Of a DNA stretch of 28,651 nt, positions 22,313 through 28,651 are shown piece after piece (position 1 is the first letter of the stretch; every line of letters starts with the position of its first letter). Below the pieces are notes generated by a model, which worked only from the letters and a program-made list of their open reading frames with translations, was not told the origin of the DNA and searched no databases. The position numbers and the translations under genes are program-made. The DNA is from a virus. Location: positions 1 through 28,651 of the IMG/VR virus record IMGVR_UViG_3300014911_000021; one strand, given 5' to 3'.

Positions 22313-24247
22313 ATGATTAAATATTTCGATGTTGATGAAGTTGCAAGGGTTTGTGCCTGGACGAAGCGCCACGTTCAGCGGCTGTGCCAGTCGGGTGAGC
22401 TGGCCGGAGCGGTCAAAAAAAACGGTCGTTGGCAGATACCGGTAACGGCTGATCCGAGATTGGCCGGCATCACAACACCTGAGCAGCTCACGAGGATGGC
22501 CGAAATCGAACTGGTCCCGGCAAAAAAACGGGATGAGGCATTGACAAGATTGGGACTCATAAAATCTTTTGAGACGTTCGCCGCAGAGGCGAATATCACG
22601 CGAAAGGTCGCCATAGCACAGTTCGCTGCGGCGAACGATGTGACGGTTCGTTCGCTCTATCGATGGATCGCGAATTACAGACGCGATGGCTTGATGGGCC
22701 TGGTCGATTCACGTGGCGGTCGCGCAGCCGAGATAATCAGCCCTGAGGCCTTCGATTACTTTAAGCTCAACTGGCTTGATGCCAGGCAGCCAACAATCAA
22801 GATGATATGGCAGATGACACAATTCATCAACCAAAAGGAATCACGCGGCTGGCGTGTGCCGAGTTACGGGTGGATGGTCCGCCTGGTCGAGGAGCAGATA
22901 CCATACCCTGTGCAGGTGCTGCATCGGGAGGGTCAAGCGGCCTACAATGCCAAGTGTGCGCCGTACATACTGACTGACCCTGATAGTATCGAGCCGGGCA
23001 GTGTGTGGGTTGGCGACCATCATCAACTGAACTGCTGGATAATGTATCGGGGCCGATGGATACGGCCGTGGATTACGGCCTGGCAGGACATGAGGAGTCG
23101 GGCGATAGTCGGCTGGTATTTTTCCGCCGGGCCGAATCAGGTGACGATTATGATCGCCATGAAACGGGCGATCGAAAGGTACGGGCCGCCGGATTCTGCG
23201 AAAATAGACAACGGCAGGGATTACGACAGCGAGATGTTCACCGGTACCACCAAGCAGCGGCGGATATTGAACAAGGGCTATATAGACGAGGCGAACGTTA
23301 CCGGCATTTATGCTATGCTCGGCATAAGCGTGTCGTTTGCTATTCCATACCATCCGCAATCCAAGCCGATTGAGCGGTGGTTCGATACGTTCGACCAACA
23401 GTTTTGCAAGCAGCTCGCCACATATTGCGGCAAAGACAGCGGCAGAAAACCCGAGTACATGAAGGCACTCCTGGAAAGCGACAAGGCGAAAGCCGCTGCT
23501 TACGATCTCGATGGCCTGGCAAATCTGGCGGGCGAATATATCGAGGCGTACAATTGCCGGCCACATACCGGGCGAGGGATGGAGGGCAAAAGCCCCGCCG
23601 AGGTGCTGGCGACTCGACAAAGCAGAAAGATGCTTGCCGATGGTGTGCTGGATTTGCTGATGCGTGTGTGGAGCGGCGAGCTGACGGTCGGCAAAAACGG
23701 CGTCAAGTTCAAGGGCCTTTGGTTCGGCCAATACGATGCGGCTCTTTTAATGCACCAGGGACGCAAGGTCCGCGTGGCATACGATCCGGACGACCTCGAA
23801 AAGGTCTGGGTCTATGATGCAACCACCTACAAGCTTCTCACTATCGCCGAGCAGGCACAACTGATTCGATACGGCACGGGCGTTAGCGAGACGGCATTGA
23901 GAGAGGCCTCGGCCAAAAAACAGAGGAGCCGCCGACTTATCAAACAGGCAGCGGGCGCAGCCCGCACAGCACATACCGACCTTGCGGCGCTCGCAGTGGA
24001 GGCGATGCAAGATGCCACACAAGGGGCCACGGGCGGCGACGGGGGATCGCAGACGCTAAGACCGGTCACAACCCCGTTAGATAGCCAAGTCGGGGCACAC
24101 AGGCGATTGGACAGGCAAAGAAGGGTTAAAAAGGCTGCAGGCGCCGAGAGCATCGACACTGTATTCGACCTGGGGTTTGATGAGATAGAGGTAAGACGTG
24201 ATGGAGAGAACGTGATAGATTTAGGTTTGTTAGATGAGCGACAATGA
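22313..24247 (+). CDS. MuA-type DDE transposase
   Basis: A 644-residue transposase from the ATG at 22313 (AAAGAGAG about eight bases upstream); GTG at 22307 is an alternative. Residues 1-45 are an excisionase/MerR-like helix-turn-helix (YFDVDEVARVCAWTKRHVQR). Residues 80-140 hold a second helix-turn-helix (VAIAQFAAANDVTVRSLYRW). The catalytic core has VGDHHQLN (Asp235), KIDNGRDY (Asp299) and PIERWFD (Glu354), spaced 64 and 55 residues as in MuA. The Mu-transposase C-terminal beta barrel follows at about 440-510 (GKNGVKFKGLWFGQYDAALL), then a basic tail for MuB contact. It carries out replicative transposition. The stop lies inside the MuB-like gene (14-base overlap). Confidence 0.93.
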   Translation: MIKYFDVDEVARVCAWTKRHVQRLCQSGELAGAVKKNGRWQIPVTADPRLAGITTPEQLTRMAEIELVPAKKRDEALTRLGLIKSFETFAAEANITRKVAIAQFAAANDVTVRSLYRWIANYRRDGLMGLVDSRGGRAAEIISPEAFDYFKLNWLDARQPTIKMIWQMTQFINQKESRGWRVPSYGWMVRLVEEQIPYPVQVLHREGQAAYNAKCAPYILTDPDSIEPGSVWVGDHHQLNCWIMYRGRWIRPWITAWQDMRSRAIVGWYFSAGPNQVTIMIAMKRAIERYGPPDSAKIDNGRDYDSEMFTGTTKQRRILNKGYIDEANVTGIYAMLGISVSFAIPYHPQSKPIERWFDTFDQQFCKQLATYCGKDSGRKPEYMKALLESDKAKAAAYDLDGLANLAGEYIEAYNCRPHTGRGMEGKSPAEVLATRQSRKMLADGVLDLLMRVWSGELTVGKNGVKFKGLWFGQYDAALLMHQGRKVRVAYDPDDLEKVWVYDATTYKLLTIAEQAQLIRYGTGVSETALREASAKKQRSRRLIKQAAGAARTAHTDLAALAVEAMQDATQGATGGDGGSQTLRPVTTPLDSQVGAHRRLDRQRRVKKAAGAESIDTVFDLGFDEIEVRRDGENVIDLGLLDERQ

Positions 24248-25358
24248 CATTCAGAAGGGCTTCGAGAGAGAGGCCCGCTTGGTGGTGGTAAGGATGCCAA
24301 AGAAAATAACCAAACAAGAAGCCGACGAAATAGCGGACGCCCTGGCCGACTTCCTCGATCGCTACGAGCTGACACAGGGACAGGTCGCAAAGGCTGTCGG
24401 TGTGAGCAGCGCCTCGATAAGTCAGTTCCTCAACAAAAAGTACAAGGCCAATGCCGAGGCCCTGACGAAAAAGCTAATCGACTACATGGATGGATATTCC
24501 CGGCGCCGCCGCATGGCAAAGTGCGAAGGTTACATACGGACAAACGTTGCGCGATTCATTGAGGTAATCATCAAGAACACGCACGCACAAAGCACGGCCG
24601 ACGAGGGCAAGATAGGAATCATCATCGGTGATGCCGGCCACGGAAAAAGCGTCTGTCTTCGCGAGTATGCAGCCGTGCACGCCAATGTTATATACGCCGA
24701 ACTCGATGACACCATGACTTCTAAGGGTATGTTTGCCGAAATATGCAAGGCGGCCGGCGTCGATGACTCAAGGGGGATAGGCAAGCTAACGAATGAGCTG
24801 ATAAGCTGCCTCGGGCAAAAAGACCGCGTAGTCATTCTCGATGAGGCATCGGCTCTGACCGTTAAAAAACTGAGCCAGCTGCGCCAGATAATCACCGTTC
24901 GCTGCAAGTGCCCGCTGATCCTTAGCGCCAACAATCACCTATTAGGTACGATGAATCAATCGATGGCCAAGCGTGGTAACGAGTCGCTTGACCAGTTCAA
25001 GTCGAGGGTGACGTTCGTCCTTAACCTCGACGAGATGGCGGTAAGCAGAAGAGACGGGCTTTATACCCGGGATGATATCCGCAAGCTTTATGAGAGGGGC
25101 GGGATAAAGCTCGCCGCCGATGCGGTGGCGACACTCCGAAAGATTGCCCGGACCCCGCAAACAGGACGCCTGCGGACATGCAGCCACGCCATAGCGGCAC
25201 TGAGATTGTCATCGAAGGTCAAGCCCGGCACCAGGATCGATACAAACCTGATATTAAACGCAATCCGGCAGTTAGGGCTGCCGGTTATGGATTACCTGCC
25301 GGTCAATATCGGCAGGGCCGATGAAGAAAAACAAGAAGCGGTTGCAAAAACGGCGTAA
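24234..25358 (+). CDS. MuB-type AAA ATPase with N-terminal helix-turn-helix
   Basis: A 374-residue transposition target selector. An N-terminal Cro/CI-type helix-turn-helix spans about 44-80 (ELTQGQVAKAVGVSSASISQ). The ATPase has Walker A GDAGHGKS (132-139), Walker B VVILDEA (199-205), and a sensor-like ILSANNHLLG (229-238). MuB binds non-specific DNA as a filament and stimulates MuA, and provides target immunity. The gene overlaps the transposase end by 14 bases, so translation is coupled and their ratio fixed. Confidence 0.92.
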   Translation: MSDNDIQKGFEREARLVVVRMPKKITKQEADEIADALADFLDRYELTQGQVAKAVGVSSASISQFLNKKYKANAEALTKKLIDYMDGYSRRRRMAKCEGYIRTNVARFIEVIIKNTHAQSTADEGKIGIIIGDAGHGKSVCLREYAAVHANVIYAELDDTMTSKGMFAEICKAAGVDDSRGIGKLTNELISCLGQKDRVVILDEASALTVKKLSQLRQIITVRCKCPLILSANNHLLGTMNQSMAKRGNESLDQFKSRVTFVLNLDEMAVSRRDGLYTRDDIRKLYERGGIKLAADAVATLRKIARTPQTGRLRTCSHAIAALRLSSKVKPGTRIDTNLILNAIRQLGLPVMDYLPVNIGRADEEKQEAVAKTA

Positions 25359-25426
25359 TTAAATGCTCAATAAACAACAAATAAACTGGCTTCAGAAGGA
25401 TAGCGCGGATAAGAGCACGGTAAACT

Positions 25427-25978
25427 ATGAAGAATGAATCAAGAGCAGGGCTTAATCAAAAGCAGATACGTCTGCTTCAAATGGCAGTTAGAGGCGCCGG
25501 CCTTCGGGGCAAGGGCTTCGATGGTCGGTACCGGCTGCTGTTGGCTCAATATAAAACACCGGCCGGGCACAATGCCACCAGTTGCAAGCAGCTCAACAAC
25601 AGCCAGCTTACCGATGTCTTAGCGATCTGCGAAAGCCTCGGCTGGCGTTATCCGGGAAGGCCGGCGAACTACTTCCGCAAGAAACTTGCCGAGACGATCT
25701 ACGGCGACGGCTCGGCCAGCTTTGCACAGCAGTGGGCCATCGGCAAATTAGCCGAGGACTTGGGCTGGGGTGACACGCAATTGGCAGGGTTCCTCAGAAG
25801 TCAGACAGACGACGAAGTGAGTTATGTTGCAGCGCTAAGTCCTTCCCAGGCACACGGCGTTATCGAGGCGTTAAAAAACATGTTCGGCCGGGCGGCCGGT
25901 AAAAAATTCAAAAATCTCAAGGAGATCCAAGCAGACATGGAGGTTTCACGTGGCAAAGAGACGTGTCAAGTCGGCTAA
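25427..25978 (+). CDS. gemA: GemA-like protein, DUF1018 (Mu gp16)
   Basis: A 183-residue protein. The N-terminal half follows DUF1018: LNQKQIRLLQMAVRGAGLRG, then YRLLLAQYK, then LNNSQLTDVLAICESLGWRY. The second part (QQWAIGKLAEDLGWGDTQLA and the helix AHGVIEALKNMFGRA) matches the C-terminal GemA core. In Mu it modulates host gene expression and DNA topology. Its end overlaps the Gam gene by 29 bases. The 68-base gap before it has no obvious promoter. An ATG at 25434 in another frame is not used. Confidence 0.75.
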   Translation: MKNESRAGLNQKQIRLLQMAVRGAGLRGKGFDGRYRLLLAQYKTPAGHNATSCKQLNNSQLTDVLAICESLGWRYPGRPANYFRKKLAETIYGDGSASFAQQWAIGKLAEDLGWGDTQLAGFLRSQTDDEVSYVAALSPSQAHGVIEALKNMFGRAAGKKFKNLKEIQADMEVSRGKETCQVG

Positions 25979-26468
25979 GCCGGCAATTATTCCAATTGAG
26001 TCCTGGCAGCAGGCGGATGATATCCTCAGAAAGCTGGGGGACAGCCAGCTTGCCATAAACCGGGCCGAGGCTCTCGCTAAGACCCGAATCGATGATGCCA
26101 AGAAGCAACTTGCAGTCGAGGTCGCACCGCAGCAGGAACAGATAGACATTTGCGTGCGAAGCCTCGAGGCATTTTGCTCGGCCCACAAGGACTCTTTCAG
26201 AAGGGCGAAAAGCCGGCAGATGAACTTCGGCGTCGTCGGCTGGCGAAAGAGCACGTCCATTCGAACCAAAAAGACCACGCTCGAACTAATTAAAGAGTTT
26301 TTCACGCCATCGAAAAAGAAGGCGTGCATCAGGATCAAAGAGACTGTTGACAAAGAGGCTTTAAGCAAACTTACGGATGAGGAGCTTGTTTCGGTCGATG
26401 CCCGGCGAGAGGTCAAGGATGACTTCTATGCCGAGCCGGATTTGCCGGAGGCGGTGGACTATGAGTGA
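25950..26468 (+). CDS. gam: Mu Gam-like host-nuclease inhibitor
   Basis: A 172-residue protein from a GTG at 25950, chosen because GGAGG lies six to seven bases upstream inside the gemA gene. The first half is a long coiled coil (WQQADDILRKLGDSQLAINR, EVAPQQEQIDICVRSLEAFC). It is followed by the small beta region MNFGVVGWRKSTSIRTKK, typical of Mu Gam, and an acidic end. Gam is a Ku-like dimer that binds DNA ends and protects linear phage DNA from RecBCD-type exonucleases. Confidence 0.88.
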   Translation: MAKRRVKSAKPAIIPIESWQQADDILRKLGDSQLAINRAEALAKTRIDDAKKQLAVEVAPQQEQIDICVRSLEAFCSAHKDSFRRAKSRQMNFGVVGWRKSTSIRTKKTTLELIKEFFTPSKKKACIRIKETVDKEALSKLTDEELVSVDARREVKDDFYAEPDLPEAVDYE

Positions 26469-26835
26469 TAAAAAACCACATATCACAACGGACGAAGCGG
26501 CGGCATGTTTGACGCTGCTCGAAAGTGCAGCGGGGCCGATGACGGCGGCTGAGATAGCCGCGAGGCTGAACCTGGCTGGGTGCCGGGAATCCCAGCGGCG
26601 GCACGTGCGGGCTTTGGTCAAGCACCTGCGTGATACGGATGTGTGGATAGCAGCAACTCTGAGCGACGGCTATTTTTTGACGAAGGACCCCGACGTATGG
26701 GCTAAACACAACGTTGACAAGCAAATCGGGGCAAAGAAGGTGATAAGCCAGGCATATAGAAGGGAGAAGTGTTGCCTGCGAGATCGCTTAGGCCAGGGCC
26801 TTTTGTTTAATCCAAACCCGAGGGTGTGTGTATGA
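26461..26835 (+). CDS. Winged-helix-like small protein
   Basis: A 124-residue protein from the ATG at 26461 (GGAGG nine bases upstream), overlapping the Gam stop by eight bases. Residues 10-70 have the layout of a winged helix: helix (DEAAACLTLLESA), helix-turn-helix (MTAAEIAARLNLAGCRESQR) and helix RRHVRALVKHLRD, then a beta wing with VWIAATLSDGYFLTKD. The C-terminus is basic (QAYRREKCCLRDRLGQGLLF). Likely DNA-binding; target unknown. Confidence 0.6.
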   Translation: MSDKKPHITTDEAAACLTLLESAAGPMTAAEIAARLNLAGCRESQRRHVRALVKHLRDTDVWIAATLSDGYFLTKDPDVWAKHNVDKQIGAKKVISQAYRREKCCLRDRLGQGLLFNPNPRVCV

Positions 26836-27035
26836 GCGGAAGGCCGAGCCAATACCAGTTGCGAGACATGCTGAGCGATCTCTTGGATATCGAAGAAGGC
26901 CTCTCGGACTGGGAGATAGGTTTTGTCGAGAGTCTGAGCAGGTGGGATGGCGATTTTACGGAACGGCAAGCAACGGCACTTGAAAGGTGCTGGAATAAGC
27001 ATTGTTTGGATAGGGTCACGGCAAATGATTGCTGA
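26832..27035 (+). CDS. Small phage protein, unrecognised
   Basis: A 67-residue protein whose ATG overlaps the previous stop by four bases. It is acidic at the start (LRDMLSDLLDIEEGLSDWEI) and contains FVESLSRWDGDFTERQATAL, then ERCWNKHC. The 'W..dFTE.Q..ALE..w..H' pattern is common in small helicase-loader-like or replication-associated phage proteins, but I cannot assign a function. Confidence 0.5.
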   Translation: MSGRPSQYQLRDMLSDLLDIEEGLSDWEIGFVESLSRWDGDFTERQATALERCWNKHCLDRVTANDC

Positions 27036-27294
27036 CAATAACGAATTAATGGTAACAGAGATGACAACTGTCGGAAGGATGAGGCTCGACTCGCAGATTC
27101 AGACGGCGATGGAGGCTGCCGGCTATAAACCTTACGACTATAAATCGCTGGACCTCGGCTTTGAATTGCCTATTACCTGGCCGCTCGACCCAGAATGCGA
27201 GGTAACGCAGGCGCAACTAATTGTTATCGCAAGGAAGCTCAACTTGCGAGTCGTCAATACCGATACTATGGTTCAAGCTCGAAAGGGAATTTGA
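27025..27294 (+). CDS. Small protein, unrecognised
   Basis: An 89-residue protein from the ATG at 27025 (AGGG about ten bases upstream), overlapping the previous stop region; later ATGs at 27049 and 27061 are alternatives. It has helices with acidic and tyrosine-rich parts (YKPYDYKSLDLGFELPITWP) and a C-terminal EVTQAQLIVIARKLNLRVVN segment that could be a small dimer interface. The end overlaps the next start by one base (TGATG). Confidence 0.5.
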   Translation: MIADNNELMVTEMTTVGRMRLDSQIQTAMEAAGYKPYDYKSLDLGFELPITWPLDPECEVTQAQLIVIARKLNLRVVNTDTMVQARKGI

Positions 27295-27833
27295 TGGCGT
27301 TTCAATCGCAAATGACACAGGGTTACCCGGCTGAGTCGGAAATCGATGCGGAATTAGCCAGTCTCGGTATCGAGCTGGTTACCGAGAACAACCCAAACTA
27401 TACAGCCGAACATAAACAGCAGGTATGGGGCACCACCAACGCGGCACGGTGGACGATGACACTCGGCGTTTATCCAGCAACGCCAACAACCTTTAACGTT
27501 CGCGGCGGTAAATACCTCTACAAAGGCACGGCAAAGACATACACGCCGGGTGAGGCGATAGATCCGGTCGATAATGACACGACTTATATCTGGATGAACC
27601 CGGATAATACTATCGACTCAGGGATAGACGGTGACGGCTGGCCGGGGACTGAACACATCAAATTAGGCGAGGTTGTTGTCAACTCCAGCGGTGTGATAAC
27701 GTCTGTGATCGACAGGCGGGGCGAGGAGTTTTTGAGGATACCTGATCCGGTGACCGATGTGGCCGCCGCTGTGGTTTGCAAGGATAATCAGATGATTTGT
27801 AAAGACAATGAAATTGTAATAAAAGGGGTTTGA
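27294..27833 (+). CDS. Probable virion or fibre-like structural protein
   Basis: A 179-residue protein from the ATG at 27294 (AAGGG upstream). It starts MAFQSQMTQGYPAESEIDAE and then has strand-rich sequence with many glycines: FNVRGGKYLYKGTAKTY, IDSGIDGDGWPG and LGEVVVNSSGVITSVIDRRG. The last part ends in CKDNQMICKDNEIVIKGV. This resembles N-terminal segments of tail fibres or virion accessory proteins, in which an 'i-lGevvv-sg-it-v-drRg' motif is frequent. Being downstream of early replication genes is unusual. Confidence 0.5.
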   Translation: MAFQSQMTQGYPAESEIDAELASLGIELVTENNPNYTAEHKQQVWGTTNAARWTMTLGVYPATPTTFNVRGGKYLYKGTAKTYTPGEAIDPVDNDTTYIWMNPDNTIDSGIDGDGWPGTEHIKLGEVVVNSSGVITSVIDRRGEEFLRIPDPVTDVAAAVVCKDNQMICKDNEIVIKGV

Positions 27834-27834
27834 T

Positions 27835-28473
27835 ATGGATTTTAACGAAGAAGGAATTTCCCGTATAGCTACGGTCGGCAGCGTGGACTTAAACTCGGTT
27901 GCATCGACCAACCTGTTCACCGTACCGGATGGAAAAAAGCTGTTAGTTGATTCTTTAGTGCTGCGCAATTTAAGCGCAGATGCGGCAAATGCAGTCGCCC
28001 AGGCAGGCCAGTCCGGCGACAAGGACGACTTCTGCGGGCCTAAGACCTTGAGCAATCTTTCGGCGGCGGGCAAGGCGACCGAATTAAGACCCGTATTGGG
28101 CCGGTTGACCGGCTCTGATACCTGGGACCCGGGGTCGATTGCCGATGGCGGCGAAGAGGCCAAAGAGGTCACGGTGACCGGCGCTGCGCTCGGCGATTTT
28201 GCAAGAGCCTCCTTCAGCAACGATGTCTCGGACCTTGTCTTAGATGCTCAGGTAACGGCAGCCAACACGGTGACGTGCATTCTTGCCAACAATACCGGCG
28301 GTGCGATAGACCTGGCTTCCGGGACGATTAAGGTCGAGGTCTTTAATCTGGATCGACCGGCGGCGATTGTCGAGTACGCGGGCGGGACGGTATTTGTTAT
28401 TGACGTTACGACCGCAGCCGGAAGCGCGTGCACCTGCTCGGTTGACCTGATGGGCCGCTTGGTAGATGCGTAA
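27835..28473 (+). CDS. Phage structural protein with beta-sandwich domain
   Basis: A 212-residue protein, ATG with AGGGG six bases upstream. The first half (SRIATVGSVDLNSVASTNLF, VPDGKKLLVDSLVLRN) is a strand-rich attachment-like part. Around residues 100-165 the pattern KEVTVTGAALGDFARASFS followed by VTAANTVTCILANNTGGAID and LASGTIKVEVF is the small beta-sandwich found in many head or tail accessory proteins. It probably belongs to the particle (decoration or fibre). It overlaps the next start by one base (TAATG). Confidence 0.6.
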   Translation: MDFNEEGISRIATVGSVDLNSVASTNLFTVPDGKKLLVDSLVLRNLSADAANAVAQAGQSGDKDDFCGPKTLSNLSAAGKATELRPVLGRLTGSDTWDPGSIADGGEEAKEVTVTGAALGDFARASFSNDVSDLVLDAQVTAANTVTCILANNTGGAIDLASGTIKVEVFNLDRPAAIVEYAGGTVFVIDVTTAAGSACTCSVDLMGRLVDA

Positions 28474-28651
28474 TGCCGAATGTAATCTATGAAAAGTTGA
28501 AAAAGCTTGCGGATGAGGCCGGCTTAACGAGCGAACAGGTTGCCGGTGCGACAAAAAAGCAGGCAGCAACAATGATGGGTACAGATGCTGTTTATATAGA
28601 CGACAAGGTCTATGGGGTTGCAAAAAAAGCGGTACTTGCCGAACTGGAAAG
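28473..28651 (+). CDS. Partial unrecognised ORF running off the right edge
   Basis: An ATG at 28473 (MPNVIYEKLKKLADEAGLTS) opens an ORF with 59 codons to the window end and no stop. It overlaps the previous stop by one base. Its content, basic and helical with QVAGATKKQAATMMGTDAVY, does not point to a family. The one-base overlap and in-phase extension make it a real coupled gene rather than a chance ORF. Confidence 0.6.
   Translation, partial: MPNVIYEKLKKLADEAGLTSEQVAGATKKQAATMMGTDAVYIDDKVYGVAKKAVLAELE

Noticed and set aside
22841-23731. 296-codon open frame antisense to the transposase
   Set aside because: It lies wholly inside the well-supported MuA-type gene and has no family features or ribosome-binding site; it is a shadow of G+C-rich coding sequence.
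1-28651. CRISPR array, retron, reverse-transcriptase or toxin-antitoxin system
   Set aside because: No regularly spaced identical repeats with unique spacers, no reverse-transcriptase motif, and no convincing toxin partner for the ribbon-helix-helix proteins were seen.

Overview
The window holds most of a Mu-like (transposable, DDE-transposase) tailed phage or prophage, seen as two divergent gene blocks that meet at about 19.36-19.52 kb. The leftward block (18.9 kb down to 0.3 kb, minus strand) carries regulators, small membrane proteins and a lysis-type lipoprotein. It continues with Mu gp25/26/27-like proteins, the large terminase, a portal fused to a MuF-type head protein, prohead protease, major capsid protein, connector and tail-completion proteins, tail tube, tape measure, a hub-like protein and a D12-class adenine methylase at the end. 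I see no tail sheath or contractile-baseplate genes, so the particle is probably a siphovirus-type phage with a Mu-like replication core, comparable in plan to the B3/D3112 type rather than to Mu itself.

The rightward block (19.5 kb to the window edge, plus strand) starts with a probable ribbon-helix-helix regulator and an untranslated stretch packed with perfect inverted repeats. It goes on through a small ORF, a 3D-domain cell-wall hydrolase, a helix-turn-helix protein and a zinc-ribbon protein. Then come the MuA-type transposase (D235/D299/E354), the MuB-type AAA ATPase with an N-terminal helix-turn-helix, GemA (DUF1018), Gam, several small proteins, and two proteins that look like virion or fibre components. 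A further ORF runs off the right edge.

The 157-bp divergent control region contains five ACAAG direct repeats and one inverted copy, in clusters with 10-11 bp phasing. It is flanked on both sides by genes for likely ribbon-helix-helix proteins and is probably the phage switch. A CsrA-like protein in the leftward block has a ribosome-binding site lying exactly in the loop of a hairpin with an AGGA loop, the classic form of a CsrA target.

Host: the G+C-rich coding sequence and the degenerate dispersed motifs of the CACGGATT and CCACAGAG type are what I associate with Planctomycetota/PVC metagenome genomes. This is an inference from general impression, not a search. The left phage end may lie within the first 300 bases, where four CGACAT repeats occur next to a host-like dispersed repeat. 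The right end is outside the window.
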